Shown here one piece after another: positions 16,650-23,948 of a stretch of DNA of 64,000 nt; within the stretch, counting starts at the first letter, position 1; the number at the start of each line of letters is the position of its first letter. This DNA is from Collinsella aerofaciens (GTDB taxonomy: Bacteria; Actinomycetota; Coriobacteriia; Coriobacteriales; Coriobacteriaceae): the NCBI RefSeq assembly GCF_015670745.1, contig NZ_JADPCH010000007.1, forward strand, positions 26,256 through 90,255, written 5' to 3'. The position numbers were made by a program, and so were the translations under genes. The notes below the pieces were generated by a model that was not told the origin of the DNA, ran no database searches, and saw nothing but the letters and a program-made list of their open reading frames with translations.

Positions 16650-17732
16650 TTACCAGATGCTCGGCCAGAGACCAAGCGGGCCAGCGCCCAGGATGCCAAG
16701 GACGAAGAGCAGGAGAATGCCCTTGGTCGGGGTCCAGCTGTGCTTAGCGAACATGTAGTAAAGCAGCAGCGTAAGCATAAGCGGGACGAGCTTCGGGACG
16801 ATGGTGTTGAGGGTGTCGGCAACAGAGAAGTTGACCGGATCCTCGGTAACGGTGCCGTAGGTAACGGACTCCATGCCGTTGCCCAGATCGGTGACGCCGC
16901 ACTCGACAGCGTTGCCGTCGGCATCGGAAGCGGTGAGGGCGTTGCCGTCCTCATCGGTCATGGCGATGGTACCGGCCTCAGCGGTCTCGGTATCGATACC
17001 CTCCATACCGGTGAAGTTCTCGGCCTCCTTCTCGGAGACGATCACGGTAGTAGCGGAGAGGCCACGGGTGGTGCCGTTGGGGATCTGGAGGTTGATCTGG
17101 GTGCCACCCATGGTGACGACCAGGCAACCGACGACGAAGACGCCCATGATGGAAGCGGCACGCGTGAAGGCCTGCATGTTGGCGGTCAGAGCGTCAATAG
17201 CGCTGGTGCCAAGCTTGTAGGACCAGTTCATGAGCCAGAAGCGCAGAGCGAACTGGACGACGTTGAAGATCACCAGGAAGATGATCGGTGCAGCGGCGTT
17301 GCCGTTGATGGCCATGTTGGAGGTGATGCCGGCCGTGATAGGCACGAGCGTCAGCCAGAACAGGGCGTCACCGATACCACCGAGCGGGCCCATTGCGGCG
17401 ACGCGGACGGCGCGGATCGTGGGGATGTCAACCTTGTTCTGCTCGAGCGAAAGCACGATGCCCATAACAAAGGTGACGAGGAACGGGTGGGTGTTGAAGA
17501 ACTCCAGGTTGTGGCTCATGGAAGCCGCGAGGTCGTTCTTGTTGGTGTGGATCTTCTCCAGACCGGGGATGATGGAGTAAAGCCAGCCAGCGGCCTGCAT
17601 GCGCTCGTAGTTGAACGATGCCTGCAGGAAGCAGGAGCGCCAAGCCATCTTGTTGAGGGTCTTCTGGTCGAGCTGCGGAGCAGGAGTGAGATCCTCGTAG
17701 TGCTCCGGGATCACATACTCATTAGATGCCAT
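16650..17732 (-). CDS. PTS mannose-family EIID
   Basis: 360 residues from the ATG at 17732, which overlaps the EIIC stop by 11 bases and suggests translational coupling. With EIIC it forms the membrane sugar channel. Family segments WRSCFLQASFNYERMQAAGW, LEFFNTHPFLVTFVMG and AAMGPLGGIGDALFW are present, and the C-terminus has two hydrophobic spans. Typical EIID proteins are about 270-290 residues. This one has an extra hydrophilic, acidic stretch at about residues 225-300, between hydrophobic segments, rich in T, D, E and G. That insert may face outside and affect substrate binding. Confidence 0.9.
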   Translation of the reverse strand: MASNEYVIPEHYEDLTPAPQLDQKTLNKMAWRSCFLQASFNYERMQAAGWLYSIIPGLEKIHTNKNDLAASMSHNLEFFNTHPFLVTFVMGIVLSLEQNKVDIPTIRAVRVAAMGPLGGIGDALFWLTLVPITAGITSNMAINGNAAAPIIFLVIFNVVQFALRFWLMNWSYKLGTSAIDALTANMQAFTRAASIMGVFVVGCLVVTMGGTQINLQIPNGTTRGLSATTVIVSEKEAENFTGMEGIDTETAEAGTIAMTDEDGNALTASDADGNAVECGVTDLGNGMESVTYGTVTEDPVNFSVADTLNTIVPKLVPLMLTLLLYYMFAKHSWTPTKGILLLFVLGILGAGPLGLWPSIW

Positions 17733-18522
17733 CTTCGAAGTCACCTCCGTCAGAAACAGCTGCACCCTTCAGCTCGGTCTGCTGCTGGAAGTCCCAGAAA
17801 GCGATGCCGAAGCCGATGAGAGCGAGGATGAGCAGAGCAGGGGTTGCCAGCGAATCGTTGGCAACGGTGATGAGCGCGAGGCCAAAGCCCATGAGGAAGA
17901 AGCCCCACATATCGCGGTTCATCATAACCTTGAGCAGGACGGCGAAGCCGACGAAGCGCATCATGCCGCCTGCAGCGGAGAGACCGGTCTGCAGCCAAGT
18001 CGGGATGGCAGAAGCGATGGTCTGACCGATGGTAGCGCCAGCGATGAAGAACAGGGTGACGACGACAGCGAAGATCAGGCCGAGCAGAGCCATGGCGAAG
18101 TAGTTCAGGCGCTCGATGCCCTTGGTGTCCGCGTTGTGAGCCATGTTATCGGCCGTGGACATAAGCGGGGACATAAGCGTGAAGACCAGGGTAACGCCGA
18201 GCTGGCCAAGCAGAGCGAACGGAATGGCGAGACCGACTGCCGCGTTGGGCTCGAGGCCCGTGGCGATAGCGAGAATGGCTGCCATGATGCCGCCGATGAC
18301 GGCGTTAGGCGGCTGAGCGCCTCCGATCGGCATGTTGCCGATCGTCATGAGCTGATAGGTACCACCCACGAGAAGACCGGTGTTGAGGTCGCCAAGGATA
18401 AGACCGATGACGGCGCCGGTGACGATGGGCTGATAGAGAGACTCGAGGAAGTCAAACTGGTCGATTGCCGCGATGAACGTGACGACGAAGACCAGAGCGA
18501 TCTGGATGATCGAGTATTCCAT
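17722..18522 (-). CDS. PTS mannose-family EIIC
   Basis: 266 residues with about eight hydrophobic segments. Typical family stretches are the start MEYSIIQIALVFVVTFIAAIDQFDFLESL, GAVIGLILGDLNTGLLVGGTYQLM and PIGGAQPPNAVIGG. The last matches the GGxxPPDxxxG-like loop of AgaW/SorA/ManY. It forms the sugar-translocating core together with EIID. Excellent ribosome site GGAGGAGCAAG before the ATG. Its stop overlaps the EIID start. It resembles GalNAc- or sorbose-type members, but substrate cannot be fixed by reading. Confidence 0.92.
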   Translation of the reverse strand: MEYSIIQIALVFVVTFIAAIDQFDFLESLYQPIVTGAVIGLILGDLNTGLLVGGTYQLMTIGNMPIGGAQPPNAVIGGIMAAILAIATGLEPNAAVGLAIPFALLGQLGVTLVFTLMSPLMSTADNMAHNADTKGIERLNYFAMALLGLIFAVVVTLFFIAGATIGQTIASAIPTWLQTGLSAAGGMMRFVGFAVLLKVMMNRDMWGFFLMGFGLALITVANDSLATPALLILALIGFGIAFWDFQQQTELKGAAVSDGGDFEDGI

Positions 18523-18612
18523 CTTGCTCCTCCTTTCAAAATGTATGTACGCACTTTGGATTTCACGTACAGAACGTCAGGGTTTCACTCCTGACAACGT
18601 GGATCACGAGGA

Positions 18613-19095
18613 TTACGAGAAGAGCTTGCTCGTGTCCTCAACAGGCGTGCTCGGAACGCGCCTGATCTCCAACTCCACCCCCAATTCCTGCAGCTCTTTA
18701 AACGCAGCGACATCCTCGTCGTTAACTGCGACGGAGGTGGCGACTTGGCGCTTTCCTTCCGACATGTGCATGTTGCCGATGTTTACCTTCTTTATAGGCA
18801 CACCGCCCTTGACGAGCGTAAGCACGTCTTCCGGTGTTTCGGCCACGATGAAGATCTTCTGGCGCGGGCTCGCCTTGCCAATGACGTCGATGGTCTTCTG
18901 CAGAGAGAAGAAACGCGTAGCGACGCCGGCGGGAGCGGCCATCTTCATGAGGTTCTGGCGCATGGTGTTGGACGCCACGTCGTCGTTGGCGACGAGGATG
19001 AGGTTGGAGCCCAGGGTGGAGTTCCACTGGGTGGCAACCTGACCATGAACCAGTCGGTTATCGATGCGGGTAAGAAGAATGTTGGGTTCTGCCAT
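18613..19095 (-). CDS. PTS mannose-family EIIB
   Basis: 160 residues. The phosphohistidine motif RIDNRLVHGQVATQW places the active His at residue 17. The second conserved stretch is LVKGGVPIKKVNIGNMH. It takes phosphate from EIIA and gives it to the incoming sugar. Ribosome site AAGGAAG lies 8-9 bases upstream. It is encoded between yajC and EIIC. It is the active paralogue of the His-less orphan EIIB at 8875-9354. Confidence 0.93.
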   Translation of the reverse strand: MAEPNILLTRIDNRLVHGQVATQWNSTLGSNLILVANDDVASNTMRQNLMKMAAPAGVATRFFSLQKTIDVIGKASPRQKIFIVAETPEDVLTLVKGGVPIKKVNIGNMHMSEGKRQVATSVAVNDEDVAAFKELQELGVELEIRRVPSTPVEDTSKLFS

Positions 19096-19131
19096 GTTGA
19101 TCAGCTTCCTTTCGTTATTTGCTGACGACAG

Positions 19132-19413
19132 TTACTTGATCTCCTGAATCGCGTAACGCGAAACATCTACGACGGCTCCGGATCGGACTTTGATCTGGAC
19201 CTTCTCGCCTTCGATGCCTTTGACGGTTCCGTAGATACCGCCGGCGAAAAGAACCTCTTGACCCGGCTTGAGCTCGGTGTGCAGCTCCTTGAAGTACTTC
19301 TGCTTCTTCTTCATGTTGATTTGCGACCAGATGGTGTAAATCAAGCCCATGATGACAAGCAGGCCTAAAAGGGCGACCGAGGAGCTCAGGACGTTGGCTC
19401 CGAAATCGGCCAT
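19132..19413 (-). CDS. yajC: YajC-family membrane protein inside the PTS operon
   Basis: 93 residues: one hydrophobic span near the N-terminus (about residues 10-28), a basic KKKQK segment, then a soluble KOW/SH3-like domain with LKPGQEVLFAGGIYGTVKGIEGEKVQIKV. This pattern matches YajC, an accessory subunit of the SecDF-YidC translocon. Its start overlaps the EIIA stop by one base (TAATG). It is surrounded by PTS genes, not secD/secF, so it may be a PTS-dedicated paralogue that helps insert or stabilise EIIC/EIID. That role is inference. Confidence 0.88.
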   Translation of the reverse strand: MADFGANVLSSSVALLGLLVIMGLIYTIWSQINMKKKQKYFKELHTELKPGQEVLFAGGIYGTVKGIEGEKVQIKVRSGAVVDVSRYAIQEIK

Positions 19414-19856
19414 TAGATGCCGTCCTCGTCGCCGAAGATATCCTCTTCGTCGGAGCCGGCAACGGATGCGACCGTCTGGGCGGTGATGCCCGTCTGGCCA
19501 ACGGTCACGGCCTGCTCGCCAAGCTCGGCGAGCGTGGCGTTGCCGCGGAGGAACAGAAGCTCAATAACCATGGGAAGGTTGGTGCCGGTCAGAACCTCGA
19601 CGTTGTCGACATCCTGGGCAATCATCATCGCCTGGTTGAACGGGGTGCCGCCAAGCAGGTCGGTAAAGACGAGCACGCCATCGCACTCCTCGCGCATGGC
19701 GGTAATAGCGGCGCGGAGATCCTCACCGTAGGAAGCAGCCTGGTCGCCCTCAAAAGGAACGACGGTAAAAGCGGGCTGGTCGCCAGCAACCATAGCGATA
19801 GCGCTTGCGAGGCCGGGTGCGAACTGTCCATGACCGGTAAGAATAAAGCCAACCAT
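19413..19856 (-). CDS. PTS mannose-family EIIA
   Basis: 147 residues. The phosphorylated histidine is in FILTGHGQFAPG, and the segment VLVFTDLLGGTPFNQA is diagnostic for the EIIA-Man fold. It receives phosphate from HPr and passes it to EIIB. It is the first gene of the operon EIIA-yajC-EIIB-EIIC-EIID, preceded by a 630-base control region with several palindromes. The C-terminus has an acidic tail (GSDEEDIFGDEDG) after the normal EIIA length. Confidence 0.92.
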   Translation of the reverse strand: MVGFILTGHGQFAPGLASAIAMVAGDQPAFTVVPFEGDQAASYGEDLRAAITAMREECDGVLVFTDLLGGTPFNQAMMIAQDVDNVEVLTGTNLPMVIELLFLRGNATLAELGEQAVTVGQTGITAQTVASVAGSDEEDIFGDEDGI

Positions 19857-20412
19857 TCAAATTTCCCTTCCGAAGGTGTGTACGATCTGAGTCCGATGAT
19901 TTTCGGAAGCCAGCGGGCGCTCGCCCTTAAAGCTTCTTAGAAAGCGTACTTTGAAGACCAGTGGTTTCTAAACTGGTAGTAACCACGTGACGTGTTGTTG
20001 TCACTATATCACCCCAGAAGAGGTCGCTTTCGTTGATTCATACGGTAAAACTTTTTTGCACCGCTCACGGTGATAAATCGACCGTTTACCGGTCGTTAAC
20101 ACTTCTACCTGCGGTTTTGAAACCGTTCCGAAATGCTTTGGCAAAAGATCGGATCTTTTCCTGTGTCTAAACAACGCAGGGCGGCTAAAAATAGCGTGTA
20201 GAAAAATTGCAGGTCATTGTGAAGATATGTGAATTGGTCTTTTTGACTTAATACCAGTTAGAACCAGTTTTGAGATTATCGGTGAACGGTAGTTTTCGAC
20301 CGTTCACCGGTTACTTGCAATCGTTTGCAGTCGTTTTCCCAGATGAATTAGGGAAACACAATGGAGCGCTTGCGCGGGCGCGAGGCCTACCCCAGTGGTT
20401 TCGGCAGCAAAA
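19857..20412. promoter_or_regulatory. Control region of the PTS operon with repeated operator-like motifs
   Basis: No gene is visible. At 19957-19985 there are overlapping half-sites ACCAGT, ACTGGT and ACCA, including the CTGGTAGTAACCA core shared with 15680-15693. ACCAGTTAGAACCAGTT at 20253-20269 is another variant with the half-sites in direct orientation. Near 20060-20095 lies a looser set, CTCACGGTGA and ACCGTTTACCGGT. The perfect CGGTGAACGGT palindrome is listed separately. The arrangement suggests control by the adjacent GntR protein and by a second regulator. Confidence 0.6.
20279..20309. promoter_or_regulatory. Perfect 11-bp inverted repeat CGGTGAACGGT shared with the lacE region
   Basis: Arms 20280-20290 and 20299-20309 are exact inverted copies separated by 8 bases. 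The 16 bases 20279-20294 are identical to 4611-4626. In the lacE region the same arms are 65 bases apart. Only two loci in this window carry this motif, and both precede PTS permease genes. Confidence 0.7.
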
Positions 20413-20445
20413 AGCCCGCTAGAACGTTGTCCGTTCTAGCGGGCT
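20413..20445 (-). terminator. Terminator of the 20488-21582 gene
   Basis: A perfect 14-bp stem AGCCCGCTAGAACG/CGTTCTAGCGGGCT with a 5-base loop is followed on the minus strand by TTTTTGCTGC. Confidence 0.88.
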
Positions 20446-20487
20446 AAATCAGGCAGATCGGCTAGCGCGCAGTAGTGCAGGCAAACC

Positions 20488-21582
20488 TTACGCAAACAGG
20501 CCGTAGATGCTGATGTTGGCCTTGGCGTAGAGGCCGTTCGCATACTCGGTCCACTTGGAGCTGGCGCTCGAAGCCTGCGAGGAATACTGCTGGTAGGCGG
20601 TGTAATAGGCGGTCATGGCCTGCTTATAGGTCGCACTATCGGCCGTAAAGGCATCGTCGGCAAAGGCCTTGGCATAGGTGCTGTCGGCGTCCTTCCAAGT
20701 GCCCTTCTCGCTATCCCACTCGTCACCGGCAAGGTTGATGATGTAGTCGGCGTAGTCCTTGCTCGCGGTCTCCTCGTTGCCGTCAGCAGGCTCGGTCGGA
20801 GCGGTCGGCATGCTTGCGGAGCTATCGCCCACCTTCTTCTTGTAGAGCTTCTGCAGCGTCGCAGACTGGCGGACGATCTGCTTGGCCTGATCCTTGGACA
20901 CGCCGTACTGCGTGGCCATGGTCTTGTAGTCGGAGGTACCGATGGAATCCTCGGCGTACTGCTTCATTTCCTTGGAAGAGACGGTAATGCCCTCGTCCTC
21001 GGCAGCGTCCAGCAGAATCTGGTTGCGCACGTAGGACAGGATAACGTCGGCAGACGGAGCGGTGTAATTGCCGTCGTCGTTCTTGACGGTGTCGAGGCTA
21101 TACTGGCTCTCGATGGCCTCACGCGCGGTGATGTCGCTCTTCTTGCCGTTGTAGCTATAGCTTGCCACGGTCGAATCGAGCTGGTCCTCGGTCAGGGTCG
21201 CCGAGCCGACGCCCTTGCCGCCAAAACCGCCATTGCCGATAAAGAAGCCGACCACGGCAGCGATCACGACGGCGACCACAAAGGCGGCAATCATCGTCTT
21301 CTTGTGCTTGGATGCGCGGTCGTCTTCGTCGGAACCCAGGATATCGTCGTCCTCGTCCTGCTCCTCGGGCATGAGGTTCTCGTCGGCGGCGTCCGCGGCG
21401 ATCTTTGCCTCCAGGCGAGCGTCCTCCTCCTCGGCCGTCGTACCGGCGGCAATATGTTCGGCAGACGTACCGGCGACCAGATCGATCTTCTCCTCCTCAT
21501 CACCATCGGGGCCTTCGCCGCGCTCGATGATCTGGATGCCGTCGATCTCGTCCTTCTCGTCCTTCTTTTGAATCAGACCCAT
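20488..21582 (-). CDS. Membrane-anchored protein with extracytoplasmic SurA/foldase-like domain
   Basis: 364 residues. Residues 1-93 are highly acidic and cytoplasmic, a KHKK stop-transfer charge patch precedes one hydrophobic span (about 95-116), and the rest is outside. The outer part is helical and rich in A, Y, S, T, K and D. A stretch such as LSYVRNQILLDAAEDEGITVSSKEMKQYAEDSIG resembles the N-terminal helices of SurA/PrsA-type chaperones, but no peptidyl-prolyl isomerase domain is recognisable. AAGGAG stands before the start. Monocistronic, with its own terminator. Function unproven. Confidence 0.75.
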   Translation of the reverse strand: MGLIQKKDEKDEIDGIQIIERGEGPDGDEEEKIDLVAGTSAEHIAAGTTAEEEDARLEAKIAADAADENLMPEEQDEDDDILGSDEDDRASKHKKTMIAAFVVAVVIAAVVGFFIGNGGFGGKGVGSATLTEDQLDSTVASYSYNGKKSDITAREAIESQYSLDTVKNDDGNYTAPSADVILSYVRNQILLDAAEDEGITVSSKEMKQYAEDSIGTSDYKTMATQYGVSKDQAKQIVRQSATLQKLYKKKVGDSSASMPTAPTEPADGNEETASKDYADYIINLAGDEWDSEKGTWKDADSTYAKAFADDAFTADSATYKQAMTAYYTAYQQYSSQASSASSKWTEYANGLYAKANISIYGLFA

Positions 21583-21620
21583 ATCAGTTACTCCTTGTTA
21601 GGAAACATAGTCCGCAATAG

Positions 21621-21649
21621 AATACGCCCGACAAAGCGCCGGGCGTATT
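21621..21649 (-). terminator. Hairpin downstream of icd
   Basis: Arms AATACGCCCG (21621-21630) and CGGGCGTATT (21640-21649) pair perfectly. The T tract on the minus strand is poor (CTATT), so termination may be weak. Confidence 0.6.
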
Positions 21650-21708
21650 GATTCTCAGGTTATACGCAAACACTTAAGTACTATTTAGGCGTTTGCAGTC
21701 TGCATGCC

Positions 21709-22794
21709 TTAGGCCAGGTGCGCGATAACGGCATCGGCAAAGGCCTGCGTGCCCACAGCGCCCTCAACGGAGCCGGTCTGGGCACGACGAACGTCGCCGG
21801 TAACCTGCTCACCCTCGTCGAGCGTGGCAGACACGGCGGCGCGGATACGATTGGCCGCATCATTCTCGCCCAGATGATCGAGCATCATAGCCGCAGACAG
21901 GATCTCGGCCGTGGGGTTGGCGATATCCTGGCCCGCGATATCGGGCGCGGAGCCGTGCGTTGCCTCAAAGATGGCGCAGTCGGCACCGATGTTGGAACCC
22001 GGGGCCATCCCTAAGCCGCCCACCAGGCCGGCGCACAGGTCACTCACGATGTCGCCGTACAGGTTGGGCAGCACCAGGACATCGAAGTCGTTGGGGTTCT
22101 GGACCAGACCCATGCAGGTGGCGTCGACGATCTTGTCGTTGAACTCGATATCGGGATAGTTGGCGGCCACCTCTCGCGCCACGCGCAGGAACAGGCCGTC
22201 GGTCGCCTTCATGATGTTGGCCTTGTGCACGGCCGTCACCTTTTTGCGGCCGCAACGGCGGGCATACTCAAAGGCATACTCCACAATGCGGCGGCTCTTG
22301 GCGATAGAGATCGGCTTGATCGAGATCGCGGAATCGACGGCGAAGGTCTTTTGGCCCGAACGCTCGACGAGCTGCGAGAGCTCCTCGACCTCGGCAGCGC
22401 CCTCATCGAACTCGATGCCGGCGTAGAGGTCCTCGGTGTTCTCGCGCACGATAACCAGGTCGACATCGCGGAAGCGCGAGCCGTCGCCCGGCTGCGACAG
22501 GCAGGGGCGCACGCAGGCGTACAGGTCGAAGTGCTTGCGCAGGGCCACGTTAACGCTGCGGAAACCCGTGCCGACCGGTGTGGTGATGGGACCCTTGATG
22601 GCAACCTTGGTCTCGGCGACCGCATCGAGCACGTGCTGGGGCAGCGGCGTGCCAAACTCGTCCATGACGCCGGCGCCGGCCTCCTGGACGTTCCAGTTGA
22701 TCTGGACACCGGTGGCCTCGACCACGCGGCGCATGGCCTGCGTAATCTCGGGACCGATACCGTCACCGGGAATCAGGACTACATCGTGCGCCAT
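21709..22794 (-). CDS. icd: NAD(P)-dependent isocitrate dehydrogenase
   Basis: 361 residues of the isocitrate/isopropylmalate dehydrogenase fold. The opening [18 protein letters not shown], the substrate segment [42 protein letters not shown], and the metal-binding region [19 protein letters not shown] are diagnostic. GFRSVNV with the conserved serine points to isocitrate rather than isopropylmalate, in the short NAD-type subfamily. It converts isocitrate to 2-oxoglutarate, probably for glutamate synthesis. It starts 6 bases after the HEAT-protein stop, whose end supplies the ribosome site GAGGAG, so the two are coupled. Confidence 0.9.
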   Translation of the reverse strand: MAHDVVLIPGDGIGPEITQAMRRVVEATGVQINWNVQEAGAGVMDEFGTPLPQHVLDAVAETKVAIKGPITTPVGTGFRSVNVALRKHFDLYACVRPCLSQPGDGSRFRDVDLVIVRENTEDLYAGIEFDEGAAEVEELSQLVERSGQKTFAVDSAISIKPISIAKSRRIVEYAFEYARRCGRKKVTAVHKANIMKATDGLFLRVAREVAANYPDIEFNDKIVDATCMGLVQNPNDFDVLVLPNLYGDIVSDLCAGLVGGLGMAPGSNIGADCAIFEATHGSAPDIAGQDIANPTAEILSAAMMLDHLGENDAANRIRAAVSATLDEGEQVTGDVRRAQTGSVEGAVGTQAFADAVIAHLA

Positions 22795-22800
22795 AATCTG

Positions 22801-23499
22801 TTACTCCTCGTCTTCGGCGTCGTCAGATTTTTTAACGCTAGCACGCTTCTTCTTTTTGGAGAGATCAAGGTCAAAGCGTTTAACAAGCATTTCGCAAATC
22901 TCGCTCGAACGGGCTTTGAGATAGCTGCCCTTGCCGTTCTCGGCGTCGAACTTAAGGCGCAGCGCGAGCTTCTCGGCGACCTCGGCGTCAATCTCGCCCT
23001 GGCCAAACTCGTACAGGCAACCGAGCATGTCGCGATACTCGAGGTCGCCGTGGTAGCACTGGATGGCCTCGTCCAGGATGGGCCAAGCCTCGCGCGAACG
23101 CTCGACGCTCGTGGCGCCCCACACGCACAGCAGGCGGAAGGCAGCATAGCGCAGCGTGGAGGAGATCTCGTCGAACAGTGCGGTCTCGGCACCCTCAAAG
23201 GCATCGCCCAGCTGCTCGGGGCAGGTGGTGGCGAGCGCCGTCAGGGCATCGAGGGCCTCCCAGCGGGTCTGAGCCTCGGGGCGGTCGAGCGCCTCGATCA
23301 GCGCGGGCACGCAGGGCACGACGCGCTGCGGATCGCGCTCGGCAAGCAGGTGCAGCACGCGGGCGGCAAACTGGCGGATGCGGCGCGTGGGGCAGCCGAG
23401 TTCCTTGACCAGACGGTCGACGGCGTTCTCGTTCTCCTCTGCCAGCTGAAGCTGTGCCAGCTCCTCGTCGGTGAGCTGTTCGTCTTTGTTTTCTGCCAT
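22801..23499 (-). CDS. HEAT-repeat protein
   Basis: 232 residues, soluble, almost all helical. Repeats of the HEAT/ARM type are visible, for example RRIRQFAARVLHLLAERDPQRVVPCVPALIEALDRPEAQTRWEALDALTALA. These solenoids bind proteins. The C-terminus is a basic then acidic tail (SKKKKRASVKKSDDAEDEE). It lies between a small membrane protein gene and icd, only 15 and 6 bases apart, so it is in an operon. The binding partner is unknown. Confidence 0.8.
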   Translation of the reverse strand: MAENKDEQLTDEELAQLQLAEENENAVDRLVKELGCPTRRIRQFAARVLHLLAERDPQRVVPCVPALIEALDRPEAQTRWEALDALTALATTCPEQLGDAFEGAETALFDEISSTLRYAAFRLLCVWGATSVERSREAWPILDEAIQCYHGDLEYRDMLGCLYEFGQGEIDAEVAEKLALRLKFDAENGKGSYLKARSSEICEMLVKRFDLDLSKKKKRASVKKSDDAEDEE

Positions 23500-23514
23500 A
23501 GTTACCTCTTCTTA

Positions 23515-23943
23515 CTATTTCTTAGCGTGCTTGCCAGCACCCTTGCTGTCATCGGTGACCGAGATGAGCTGTCGGTCGGCCGCGCCATTGCGACGCGCAC
23601 GGCGGCGTTCCTCGGCGTCGCCCGCGTCGGCGGCGGCGCGATGAGCCTTGTTGACGTTAAAGACCTCGTCGTGCTTGCGCCACGGACCGACGGACTCGCC
23701 AAAGCTCATCTTAAGACCGGCGATAAAGCCGCCGAGCCAGCCGATCGGCGCAAACTGCACCAGCGGGAACAGCGAGAACACCCAGGTTAGCAGGACGACT
23801 GCCGCCGCACCTGCAAAGTTGGCGATCCAGTAGTCGCGCTTGGTGATGACGCGCTTTTCGCACGCCCACTGGCCGCACAAAAAGCCAATATAGATCGCAA
23901 AGATAAAGAGCACCAACGCGAGCACCACGAACGTCCAGCTCAT
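23515..23943 (-). CDS. Small membrane protein of unknown function
   Basis: 142 residues from the ATG at 23943 (GGGGAG upstream). Two hydrophobic segments (about residues 3-25 and 42-65), a short third one near PIGWLGGFIAGLKMSFGE, then a basic, alanine-rich cytoplasmic tail (HRAAADAGDAEERRRARRNGAADR). I do not recognise the family. It lies 5 bases after the dehydrogenase gene and 15 bases before the HEAT gene, so it belongs to a four-gene run ending in icd. Confidence 0.75.
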   Translation of the reverse strand: MSWTFVVLALVLFIFAIYIGFLCGQWACEKRVITKRDYWIANFAGAAAVVLLTWVFSLFPLVQFAPIGWLGGFIAGLKMSFGESVGPWRKHDEVFNVNKAHRAAADAGDAEERRRARRNGAADRQLISVTDDSKGAGKHAKK

Positions 23944-23948
23944 GGGCG

